Assembly: GCA_003563255.1 (NCBI GenBank)
Contig: PWSL01000341.1
Location: 1 to 13,446 of the forward strand
Direction of reading: 5' to 3'
Source of the DNA: Desulfonatronospira sp.
GTDB taxonomy: Bacteria; Desulfobacterota; Desulfovibrionia; Desulfovibrionales; Desulfonatronovibrionaceae
Length of the DNA stretch: 13,446 nucleotides
Below are positions 6,722 through 13,354 of this stretch, piece by piece (position 1 is the first letter of the stretch; every line of letters begins with the position of its first letter). A program made the translations under genes and the position numbers. Under the pieces are notes generated by a model. The model searched no databases, had not been told where the DNA came from, and worked only from the letters and a program-made list of their open reading frames with translations.

Positions 6722-7615
6722 ATGACCACAAGCATGGCTTCCAAGTCTCCCGGTCTAATACGTGCAGCACTGGCCTGGGCCAGGATGATACGTATCGAGC
6801 ACTCCATATTCGCTCTGCCTTTTGCCTATATGGGGCTTTTCTGGTCGGCCCAGGGCTGGCCCGGCTGGCGTATATTCGTCTTCCTGACCCTGGCAATGGT
6901 GATGGTTCGCTCTTTTGCCATGACCCACAACAGACTTGCCGACCTCCCCCTGGACGCACTAAATCCCAGGACACGGGACAGAGCTCTGGTGACAGGAGAG
7001 ATCCGGGTAAAGGAAGCGTATCTTTTTCTAGGAGTAAGTGCGGCTTTATTTTTGTTTGCCTGCGCTTTTATTAATTTGCCTGTCTTTCTACTGGCTTTTT
7101 TAGCCCTGGGCTGGTCCGCTGTTTATAGCTATACCAAAAGATGGACCAGCCTGTGCCACTTTTTTCTTGGTTCTGTTCTTGGTCTGGCCCCTCTGGCGGG
7201 CTGGATTGCTTTTGTTCCTGAATTGACACTGCCTGCAGTCTTTCTATTTCTGGGGGTTCTGTTCTGGGTCGGGGGGTTCGACATACTCTATGCCACCCAG
7301 GATGCAGGCTTTGACCGGGAAAACGGGCTTAAATCCATTCCTGCCAGACATGGTCTGGAAACTTCTTTCGCCCTTGCCGGGTTCGCCCATGTTAATGCAG
7401 CGCTCTTTTTTCTGCTGGCCGGAATAACTGTGGGTGCAACCTGGCCATATTACCTGGCCTGGGTGATTGTAGCGGCAGTACTGTATATTGAACATAAGCT
7501 GATTTCGCCGGACAATCTGGAAAAGCTTAATGTATCCTTTTTTACACTTAATGCCCTGGTATCCCTGATTCTGCTTGCCGGTGTCCTGGGAGATGTCTTT
7601 CTGGTGAGTGCCTGA
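6722..7615 (+). CDS. UbiA-family polyprenyltransferase, probably MqnP (menaquinone synthesis)
   Basis: This integral membrane enzyme attaches a polyprenyl chain to an aromatic acceptor in quinone synthesis. The 297-residue product is strongly hydrophobic, with about eight or nine membrane helices. It carries two Asp-rich, Mg-diphosphate motifs: NRLADLPLD at 70-78 (followed by ALNPRTRDRAL) and DILYATQDAGFD at 187-198 (followed by GLKSIPARHG). These patterns are typical of the UbiA branch annotated as 4-hydroxybenzoate octaprenyltransferase in sulfate reducers. That branch is assigned to MqnP of the futalosine menaquinone route when ubiquinone genes are absent; the choice here is inference. The start is ATG 6722, with AAAAAGG 7 nt before it. 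An in-frame ATG at 6704 has no ribosome site, and ATG 6734 is also possible. Confidence 0.85.
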   Translation: MTTSMASKSPGLIRAALAWARMIRIEHSIFALPFAYMGLFWSAQGWPGWRIFVFLTLAMVMVRSFAMTHNRLADLPLDALNPRTRDRALVTGEIRVKEAYLFLGVSAALFLFACAFINLPVFLLAFLALGWSAVYSYTKRWTSLCHFFLGSVLGLAPLAGWIAFVPELTLPAVFLFLGVLFWVGGFDILYATQDAGFDRENGLKSIPARHGLETSFALAGFAHVNAALFFLLAGITVGATWPYYLAWVIVAAVLYIEHKLISPDNLEKLNVSFFTLNALVSLILLAGVLGDVFLVSA

Positions 7616-7680
7616 GGCTTTGGGGCCGGTATCGCCCCTCCTGAATGGTTGCCATTGCCAGGCACTGAATAGACTATTTG

Positions 7681-7808
7681 TGTCGGTTCAGCGATTTTTA
7701 GGATAGCAGGGGACAGGCACTCCGGGACCCGCTTGAGAATTATTTTGTGCTCAAAACGCTTTATTTTCTGGGACAAGTGGGTCCCGGAAGAGCCAGTCCC
7801 CATGCCAC
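7681..7808 (-). repeat. Palindromic element H in the gap before thrC
   Basis: GGGGACAGGCACTCCGGGACC... (7709-7737) pairs with CAAGTGGGTCCCGG-AAGAGCCAGTCCCC (7774-7801). It is a reversed copy of K and L with the same central stem and the same TTTTGTGCTCAAAA loop region. A degenerate outer end (TCGGTTCAGCG, 7683-7693) is on the left; on the right ATGCCACAT (7802-7810) continues the homology, then stops. The rest of the 264-bp gap holds GGGGC-CGGTATC-GCCCC (about 7622-7638), which lacks a T-run, and AACCAGGAACGATGAACCAG (7818-7837), also seen near 10745. Confidence 0.85.
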
Positions 7809-7879
7809 ATTTTTTTCTTGCAACCAGGAACGATGAACCAGCAACCTTGCACGTCAAGTAAAGATTTTTAGAGGTAGTA

Positions 7880-9325
7880 ATGTTCAGCGACTTATTTCCC
7901 ACCTATCGGGGAGAGCTAAAATATCATTGTCTGGAGTGTGCCAGAAAGTATCCCGGGGATGAGCTGCACTATACCTGCCCTGAATGCAGCGGGGTTTTCA
8001 TGTTGTGGGATGAGAATTTCCACGAGCTTAAAAAGCTGTCCGGGAAGGAATGGAGAACTGTTTTTGACGAGCGAGCAGCCAGCAAGATGACCCAGCTGCA
8101 GGGAATATTCAGGTTTTACGAACTAACTGCCCCGGTGGTGGAGAAAGAAGATATTGTTTACCTTGGAGAGGGCAATACCCCGGTTATCCAGTCATCACCG
8201 AAGCTGCAGAAGCTGGTGGGACAGAACATGGCCTTTAAAAACGACGGCCAGAATCCCAGCGCTTCGTTCAAGGACAGGGGCATGGCCTGTGCATTCAGCT
8301 ATTTAAAGCAATTGGTAAGGAAAAAGAACTGGGATCAGGTCCTGACCATCTGCGCTTCCACCGGGGATACTTCAGCCTCTGCAGCACTTTATGCCGCGTA
8401 TGTCGGCGATCCCATCAAGTCCGTGGTGCTTCTTCCGCAGGGCAAGGTCACCTCTCAGCAGCTTTCCCAGCCCCTGGGAAGCGGTGCAGTGGTGATTGAG
8501 CTGCCGGGTGTCTTTGATGACTGCATGCGGGTGGTAGAGTATCTGGCAGACAATTTCCGGGTGGCCCTGTTGAATTCCAAAAACCCATGGCGTATCCTGG
8601 GTCAGGAAAGTTATGCCTTTGAACTTGCCCAGTGGTGTTGCTGGGACATGTCCGGCAGAGTGGTGTTTGTCCCCATAGGCAATGCAGGAAATATTACGGC
8701 GGTAATGAGCGGTTTTTTAAAACTCAGGGATCTGGAAATTATTGATGGACTGCCCCGGATTTTTGGTGTGCAGTCCACCCATGCTGATCCGGTGTACCGC
8801 TACTACCGCCAGACGCCGGGAAGCAGGAGCTATGCACCGGTGGATGTCAGCCCCAGTGTCGCCCAGGCCGCCATGATCGGCAATCCTGTTTCATTTCCCA
8901 GGGTGCGGGAACTGGCGGACAGGTATCAGCGGGAGCAGGGGACCGATGCCTTTAATGTGGTGCATGTAGAGGAACAGCAGATCATAGAAGCAATGCTGCT
9001 TGCCAACCAAAACGGGCATATTGCCTGCACCCAGGGGGGGGAATGCCTGGCAGGTCTTATGCAGGCCAGGGAGCAGGGCCTGCTGGATGCAAGTGAAACG
9101 GCCATCCTGGATGCCACTGCCCATGCCCTGAAGTTCAGCGGCTTCCAGGAGATGTATTTCAAGAATTCTTTTCCCAGGGGATACGAAATCATACCCAGAG
9201 AAGAATATATAAATCAGCCCCAAAGGGTGCTCAGCGAAGAGGATAAAGAACGGTTGAGCAAGGAAGAGTTTACCAGGGCGGCAGTTGAGGAAATGGTTCG
9301 AGTTCTTGGACTTCAGGGTAATTGA
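7880..9325 (+). CDS. thrC: Threonine synthase
   Basis: This PLP enzyme converts O-phosphohomoserine to threonine, the last step of threonine synthesis. The 481-residue product opens with a zinc-ribbon-like CxxC-x12-CxxC (C17, C20, C33, C36), common in the large threonine synthases of deltaproteobacteria and archaea. It then has the fold type II PLP site: K131 in NPSASFKDRGMA is the Schiff-base lysine, and GNAGN at 267-271 is the phosphate-binding loop. EGNTPV (near 96) and the CASTGDTSASAALYAAY stretch (about 158-174) are further family marks. Relatives in this fold (cysteate synthase, diaminopropionate enzymes) are less likely. ATG 7880 follows GAGG (7871-7874). The stop lies 13 nt inside the convergent radical SAM gene. 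Confidence 0.93.
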   Translation: MFSDLFPTYRGELKYHCLECARKYPGDELHYTCPECSGVFMLWDENFHELKKLSGKEWRTVFDERAASKMTQLQGIFRFYELTAPVVEKEDIVYLGEGNTPVIQSSPKLQKLVGQNMAFKNDGQNPSASFKDRGMACAFSYLKQLVRKKNWDQVLTICASTGDTSASAALYAAYVGDPIKSVVLLPQGKVTSQQLSQPLGSGAVVIELPGVFDDCMRVVEYLADNFRVALLNSKNPWRILGQESYAFELAQWCCWDMSGRVVFVPIGNAGNITAVMSGFLKLRDLEIIDGLPRIFGVQSTHADPVYRYYRQTPGSRSYAPVDVSPSVAQAAMIGNPVSFPRVRELADRYQREQGTDAFNVVHVEEQQIIEAMLLANQNGHIACTQGGECLAGLMQAREQGLLDASETAILDATAHALKFSGFQEMYFKNSFPRGYEIIPREEYINQPQRVLSEEDKERLSKEEFTRAAVEEMVRVLGLQGN

Positions 9326-10365
9326 TGTGCAGCTCCGGCCAGCAGGAACAGTTCTTTTTTCCAGGCCTGTGTATTTTTCCTGAAAATACCCAGCCGCCTG
9401 AAAAGACCGGCATTTTGCATTTTATGTCCCCAGAAATCGCCAATATACTTTTCTGGCACAAAAATCCGGGCAGGCGGATGTCCCAGGCGTGCAGTCATGG
9501 CAGCTACGTATGCTCCCAGTGCCAGTCCACGGCAGATCGAGCCCAGGGCCGGATGCCATGGTCCGGCTATTATTTCGGACAAAAGAGAGGTTTCCGGAGC
9601 CAGTCCCACTCGAATCACCGGGATCCCGGCAGCCCACATTCTAAGCAGGGCGTTAGAGATCAGAGCCTGGGTGGTCTGTAAAATCCAGGGCCTGTACTCT
9701 CCTCTGGACCAGAGGTTCGCCAGGGGGGTGTTCGCAAGTACAAGACAGGGGTAGAGGCGCAACGCAGAAGGCTTTAACTCTTCTGTTATTCTCATGTCAC
9801 CGGCAAATGTCCCTGGATTTGAACCCGGCAGGCCCGGCATCAACTGTATTCCAAGGTCCATGCGGCTTTTTTTGACCATCCAGGAGGCCTCCAGGGCCTT
9901 GTCCCCGGTATATCCTCTTCTGGAAAGTGACAGCACCCGGCTGTCAAAGCTCTGCACCCCCAGTTCCACCATGTCCACACCGTAGTCCTGCAGGAGTCTC
10001 AGCTGGTCCTGGTTTACGTAGTCCGGTCTGGTGGAGCACCTGACGTGGCTTAGGGCTCCCATGTCCTTTAATTCTCTGGCCAGGTTAAGAAAAAGGAGCT
10101 GTCTATGCCTGGGCATGGCTGTGAAAGTTCCTCCGAAAAAGCCCAGAGCAAATGTCTTGCCTGAGCTGCTGAACTCGGAATATATATCGTCATGCATCTT
10201 TCGGGCGATAGTCTTCAGGTGGATTATTGGTTGGCCTGTCTGGGTCTCCTGGGAACAGTAGATGCACCTGTCGGGGCAACCGGCAAAGGGAAGGAAAACA
10301 GGATATAAGCGGACCTTGTTCCGGTAAGGCTCTGGATGTCGAAAAAATAATCCTGGCAGATTCAT
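9313..10365 (-). CDS. Radical SAM protein, Elp3-like without acetyltransferase domain
   Basis: The 350-residue product carries the radical SAM cluster CxxxCxxC at C30, C34 and C37 (GCPDRCIYC), which ligates the 4Fe-4S cluster that cleaves S-adenosylmethionine. The SAM-contacting GFFGGTFT is at 75-82 and ELGVQSFD at 134-141. These motifs, with LRLYPCLVLANTPL further on, resemble the Elp3/COG1243 group. Full Elp3 proteins exceed 450 residues and end in a GNAT acetyltransferase domain, which is absent here; the last ~80 residues are not recognised. A role in tRNA modification is possible but unproven. The start is ATG at 10365 with only a weak ribosome site (TTGAG on the minus strand). TACTAT on the minus strand at about 10383-10388 could be a -10 box. 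Its stop overlaps thrC by 13 nt. Confidence 0.85.
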   Translation of the reverse strand: MNLPGLFFRHPEPYRNKVRLYPVFLPFAGCPDRCIYCSQETQTGQPIIHLKTIARKMHDDIYSEFSSSGKTFALGFFGGTFTAMPRHRQLLFLNLARELKDMGALSHVRCSTRPDYVNQDQLRLLQDYGVDMVELGVQSFDSRVLSLSRRGYTGDKALEASWMVKKSRMDLGIQLMPGLPGSNPGTFAGDMRITEELKPSALRLYPCLVLANTPLANLWSRGEYRPWILQTTQALISNALLRMWAAGIPVIRVGLAPETSLLSEIIAGPWHPALGSICRGLALGAYVAAMTARLGHPPARIFVPEKYIGDFWGHKMQNAGLFRRLGIFRKNTQAWKKELFLLAGAAHQLP

Positions 10366-10405
10366 TTTGTCTCAAAACTTAATAGTATTTTAGTGTCAGG
10401 GCAGG

Positions 10406-10589
10406 CAGGGTTTCAGGAGTAAGTCACCAGGCTTTTTCCGCGACCTTGCACGGAAAAAGTGGCCCCTTCGGGGCATCATCCGGTTAATCCCTGCAGGACG
10501 CGTTGAGCACGGGGACTGGCTATCCCGGGATTTATTTTTCTAATCTGTTTCATGTTCAATAAAAAATAAGTGCCGGGGTGCCTGTTTCC
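10406..10589 (+). repeat. Palindromic element I with flank shared with A
   Basis: GGGGACTGGCTATCCCGGG (10511-10529) plus ATTTATTTTT pairs with AAAAAATAAGTGCCGGGG (10561-10578) and TGCCTGTTTCC. The left flank, about 10406-10510, is the same unit as 41-144 in opposite orientation and includes GCCCC-TTC-GGGGC. The repeat lies upstream of the radical SAM gene and pointing away from it. Confidence 0.82.
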
Positions 10590-10626
10590 ACAAACATGAA
10601 AGCAAGGATTTTTTCTTTTCTTTCTT

Positions 10627-10746
10627 GTTCCCAGGCTCCAGCCTGGGGATATCGTTTTTTTGTGGCTCCAGCCACATTTTTTAAGAAGCGGTTGGTGCCG
10701 CAAGAACAAGGCATTTCCAGGCTGGAGCCTGGGAACGAGAGGTAAC
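10627..10746 (+). repeat. Serial hairpin repeat M1 (GGCTCCAGCC core)
   Basis: Four short hairpins follow each other: TTCCCAGGCTCCAGCCTGGGG (10628-10647, perfect 7-bp stem), TGTGGCTCCAGCCACA (10661-10676), GCGGTTGGTGCCGC (10688-10701), and TCCAGGCTGGAGCCTGGGA (10716-10733). All are built round GGC(T/A)CCAGCC or its complement. The portion 10654-10746 recurs inverted at 13355-13446. It is unrelated in sequence to the GGGGACTGGCTC family. Confidence 0.85.
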
Positions 10747-11039
10747 CAGGAACGAAGAACCAGGAACCAGGAACCGATTTTAACGACCAACATGTTGGTT
10801 TGAAATTTTCACTAAGCGCCTGAGTCGCTCAGACAGTTTGCGGCCATTTTGCCAAACCCCGGAACCTGCAAGGACATAACTCGAAAAAAAACTTCACGGC
10901 TTCAGGTTTACTGTTCAGGTATAATTAAATAAAACAAAAGGTTGCAAAAAAAAAATATTTGGATAGACTAGCTTGAACAGATCGTCAAATAATCAAGGGT
11001 GTTGAATACATGAAAGTGTGTGGATATTCATCCGGCCAT
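10747..11039. other. Gene-free stretch with short motifs
   Basis: No gene was found. ACCAGGA occurs three times at about 10745-10772. A perfect 14-bp palindrome ACCAACATGTTGGT is at 10786-10799. A small hairpin CTGAG-TCG-CTCAG is at 10820-10832. TATAAT at 10920-10925 lies in AT-rich sequence but lacks a matching -35 box. The purpose of these is unknown. Confidence 0.45.
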
Positions 11040-11189
11040 TAGCACTACAGCAAAACTTGTATAATACAGTATGGTATCTCAATTGGAGACAGACACTTTT
11101 GCCGATGGAAAACTGTCACCTGCTCAAAAATCCCGGCGGCAAAAGAGCCAGTCCCGGGATGGCAATAAAAAATTTTCGCTGTAGAGTCA
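11040..11189 (-). repeat. Palindromic element J, type 1 ends, reversed
   Basis: TAGCACTACAGCAAAACTT (11040-11058) and AATTTTCGCTGTAGAGTCA (11171-11189) are the outer arms. The inner level is GGAGACAGACAC (11086-11097) with AGAGCCAGTCCC (11144-11155), and the centre is TTTTGCCG / CGGCGGCAAAA. Read in reverse, its first ~55 bases align with the right end of element E, including CAATTGAG and the outer arm. Confidence 0.8.
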
Positions 11190-11344
11190 GGCTGTGCCCT
11201 CAAACCCGGCATGTTGTTGACCACAGTCTCTGACCGAATGTCAATGCACTGCTCAAATATCTGAAAATTAATAACCTGATACCTTTTATGTCCGAAACCC
11301 CGGCGGATGAGCATCGGCCTGGGCAGTGACAATGATTAAGGGTC
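11190..11344. other. Spacer between elements J and K
   Basis: No gene was found. TTGACC at 11217-11222 is a fair -35 box, but the hexamer 17 nt on (GTCAAT) is poor. A promoter for the HIT gene somewhere here is possible but was not identified. Confidence 0.35.
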
Positions 11345-11495
11345 GTATCTGTTTAGCGCTTTGCATGTAGCATGGGGACTGGCTCTTCCGGGACCCACTT
11401 GTCCCAAAAAATGAGATATTTTAAGCACAAAATGATGCTCAAGTGGGTCCCGGAGTGCCAGTCCCCTGCTTTCCTTAAAAGCGCTAAACTGTTAC
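11345..11495 (+). repeat. Palindromic element K, complete type 2 copy, next to the HIT gene ribosome site
   Basis: Outer arms GTATCTGTTTAGCGCTTT (11345-11362) and AAAAGCGCTAAACTGTTAC (11477-11495) frame GGGGACTGGCTCTTCCGGG... (11374-11400) and CAAGTGGGTCCCGG-AGTGCCAGTCCCC (11440-11465). The inner stem runs about 25 bp with one mismatch and one bulge. The right end stops 9 nt before AGAGGAGGT, the ribosome site of the next gene. Confidence 0.88.
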
Positions 11496-11515
11496 AAGGA
11501 GTCAGAGGAGGTAAT

Positions 11516-11935
11516 ATGCAGGACTGCATATTCTGCAAGATTGTCAGGGGAGAAATTCCCAGTGCAAAGGTGTATGAGATAGAATCAGTACTCTGTTTTC
11601 TGGATGTTGCGCCAGCTGTAAAGGGGCACTGCCTGGTTATCCCGAAGGTTCATGTGGAAAATATTCTGGAGATGCCCGAGGATATGGCCGCTGATGTGCA
11701 CAGGGTAATCCGCAAGGCCGGCCGGGGAATAATCCAGGGTTTGAAAGCCGACGGATTCAACGTGGGTATGAATAATTTTCAGGCGGCAGGCCAGGTGGTC
11801 ATGCATGCACACTGGCACTTGATTCCTCGTTTCAAGGGGGACGGATTGCAGCTCTGGCCGCAGTACAAATATGACAGTAATCAGGAAATGCAGTCAGTTG
11901 CACAAAACCTAAGTTCAGCTATCCAGCAGCCATGA
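11516..11935 (+). CDS. HIT-family nucleotide hydrolase (HinT-like)
   Basis: HIT proteins hydrolyse nucleotidyl phosphoramidates and related nucleotide conjugates in the cytoplasm. The 139-residue product begins MQDCIFCKIVRGEIPSAKVY, the usual HinT-type start with a CxxC pair (C4, C7) that binds zinc in many members. It ends its core with HAHWHLIPR, whose H97, H99 and H101 form the histidine triad; H99 or H101 would be the nucleophile region. The length fits the family. The physiological substrate is not known for most bacterial members. ATG 11516 has a strong Shine-Dalgarno (AGGAGGT, 11506-11512). The longer in-frame extension to 11372 only translates element K. The IHF/HU gene follows after 91 nt, probably in the same transcript. 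Confidence 0.93.
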   Translation: MQDCIFCKIVRGEIPSAKVYEIESVLCFLDVAPAVKGHCLVIPKVHVENILEMPEDMAADVHRVIRKAGRGIIQGLKADGFNVGMNNFQAAGQVVMHAHWHLIPRFKGDGLQLWPQYKYDSNQEMQSVAQNLSSAIQQP

Positions 11936-12026
11936 TAAATACTGAGAGGTAACCGTATACCCAGCGCATGTATTTCAGGACCATTACACAAGTCGGAATA
12001 CAGTTAATATCCACGGGAGGAGGCCT

Positions 12027-12320
12027 ATGGTAAATACCTTAACCAAGTCGGATCTGGTGGACAGGGTTTATGAGCAAAGTGAACGTAACCGTCCAGAGGT
12101 CAAAGACCAGGTAGAAGGACTGCTGGACATAATCAAGCGCGTTATCAAACAGGACCACTCACTGTTAATAAGCGGTTTCGGCAAATTTGAAACCTACGAC
12201 AAAAGACCCAGGAAGGGCCGCAATCCTCAGACCAGCGAAGAAATTATTCTTCCGGCGCGCAAGGTAGTGGTTTTCAGGTTGTCCAGGAAGTTTCGAGCAG
12301 AGATTAATCAGCAATTATAA
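12027..12320 (+). CDS. HU/IHF-family DNA-bending protein, IHF-alpha-like
   Basis: This small nucleoid protein dimerises and bends DNA through two beta arms. The 97-residue product has the two-helix dimer base (about 3-43), GFGKF at 50-54, and the arm RKGRNPQTSEEIILPARKVV (62-81). RNPQT carries P67, the proline that intercalates between base pairs in IHF and HU, and the arm ends in VVFRLSRKFR. The RKGRNPQT form and the extra N-terminal residues are closer to IHF alpha than to HU; whether it works as a homodimer or with a partner is not visible. ATG 12027 follows GGGAGGAGG (12015-12023). Its last 17 nt overlap the stop end of the convergent rlpA gene. Confidence 0.92.
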   Translation: MVNTLTKSDLVDRVYEQSERNRPEVKDQVEGLLDIIKRVIKQDHSLLISGFGKFETYDKRPRKGRNPQTSEEIILPARKVVVFRLSRKFRAEINQQL

Positions 12321-13074
12321 AGACTCTTGGGATGTTTAGGGCCAGGCTGTCCCTGGCTGCTTCCGCTTCCCCAACGGTGCTGAATTTTCCGGCTTGTACT
12401 CTCCATAAGTTTATGCCATCAATTTCTGTTTGCTGAATACGTGTTTCCCGGTAACCCAGACCCTGCATGCTGGTCTTTTTGTTTTCAGCGTTTTCCCTTT
12501 TAGAAAAAGACCCTACCTGCACATAAAAGGTGCCGGGCAGTTCTTTCCGGGAAGCGCTGCCAACCGCCTTGACCCGTACCGGTGCCGTTCCAGGACCGAT
12601 TATGTCCAGTTCTCTGGCTGCTGCCAGGGACAGGTCGATTATACGGTCATCCTTAAAAGGTCCGCGGTCGTTTATCCTTAACCTTATGGTTTTGTCGTTC
12701 TCCATGTTTGTCACCTGCACCTTGGTATGCATGGGCAGCAACCTGTGGGCGGCAGTCATTGCGTACATATTGTAGACTTCTCCACTGGCGGTTTTTTTCC
12801 CGTGGAATTTGGGTCCGTACCATGAAGCTATTCCCTCTTCTTCAAACCCTTCTGATGATGACAATGGGATGTATGTCTGTCCCAGGACGGTGTATTTCCG
12901 GTCCTTGTCCAGTTTAGTAATCGGCAGATCGGGTCGGGCTGTTTCCTCACGGGGCTTTTCAATCTTTGACGGTGGAGAAGGTGGATGAACCTTGCGCGGG
13001 GTACACGCGACAACAAGGCCTAGTACTGAAATGATCGAAATAACGACCAAATAATTGAAAAAAAGTCGCCTCAT
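12304..13074 (-). CDS. rlpA: RlpA-type septal lytic transglycosylase lipoprotein with SPOR domain
   Basis: RlpA is a lipoprotein that cleaves peptidoglycan lacking stem peptides at the septum. The 256-residue product has a lipoprotein signal peptide ending in LGLVVAC, so C24 is the lipidated residue. A Pro/Lys-rich linker follows (about 25-75). The double-psi beta-barrel catalytic domain spans about 80-171 (GIASWYGPKFHGKKTASGE; INDRGPF at 134-140 with the conserved Asp; DRIIDLS at 143-149). A C-terminal SPOR domain at about 181-256 (TFYVQVGSFSKRENAE) binds denuded septal glycan. The start is ATG 13074, with GGAAG 7 nt upstream and a proper signal peptide; a TTG 21 codons further up lies only about 16 nt from the predicted transcription start. 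It fits the division theme of glmU and zapA elsewhere in the window. Confidence 0.93.
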   Translation of the reverse strand: MRRLFFNYLVVISIISVLGLVVACTPRKVHPPSPPSKIEKPREETARPDLPITKLDKDRKYTVLGQTYIPLSSSEGFEEEGIASWYGPKFHGKKTASGEVYNMYAMTAAHRLLPMHTKVQVTNMENDKTIRLRINDRGPFKDDRIIDLSLAAARELDIIGPGTAPVRVKAVGSASRKELPGTFYVQVGSFSKRENAENKKTSMQGLGYRETRIQQTEIDGINLWRVQAGKFSTVGEAEAARDSLALNIPRVFIIAD

Positions 13075-13159
13075 GTTCTGCTTCCGTTTAGAATTTTGTT
13101 TGTTTTTCACTTTATTTTTGAGTTGCTCTGAGCGCAAGTGGTGTTTGCCAGGTCTGTTG

Positions 13160-13188
13160 ATTATACATGTCCGTTACTTACTTTTCAA
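13160..13188 (-). promoter_or_regulatory. Sigma70 promoter of rlpA
   Basis: On the minus strand TTGAAA (13188-13183) and TATAAT (13165-13160) are separated by exactly 17 nt. Transcription would begin near 13153 and leave a leader of about 79 nt before the rlpA ATG. This is the best promoter match in the window. Confidence 0.75.
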
Positions 13189-13220
13189 CCCCTGGAAATG
13201 ATGTTCACCATAAATAAATG

Positions 13221-13342
13221 GTATCTGTTCAGCGCTTTGCATGTGGCACGGGGACTGGCTCTTCCGGGACCCACTTGTCCCAGAAAATGAGTCGTTTTGA
13301 GCACAAAAGGATGCTCAAGTGGGTCCCGGAGTTGCCCGTCCC
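13221..13342 (+). repeat. Palindromic element L, type 2, right end missing
   Basis: The left end GTATCTGTTCAGCGCTTT (13221-13238), inner arm GGGGACTGGCTCTTCCGGG... (13250-13276) and CAAGTGGGTCCCGG (13316-13329) closely match element K. Position 13330 onward reads AGTTGCCCGTCCCC instead of AGTGCCAGTCCCC. The expected right end after CTGCTTTCC is absent; repeat M2 begins there instead. Confidence 0.85.
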
Positions 13343-13354
13343 CTGCTTTCCTCT

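Noticed and set aside
7622..7638. Terminator after the prenyltransferase gene (GGGGC...GCCCC)
   Set aside because: The stem is only 5 bp and no T-run follows.
10476..10793. 105-codon minus-strand reading frame
   Set aside because: It consists of element I and the serial hairpin repeat M1 in translation, with no ribosome site and no domain.
10920..10925. TATAAT as a promoter in the gene-free stretch
   Set aside because: There is no -35 match at 15-19 nt and no gene or RNA structure directly downstream; kept only as a note in the spacer entry.
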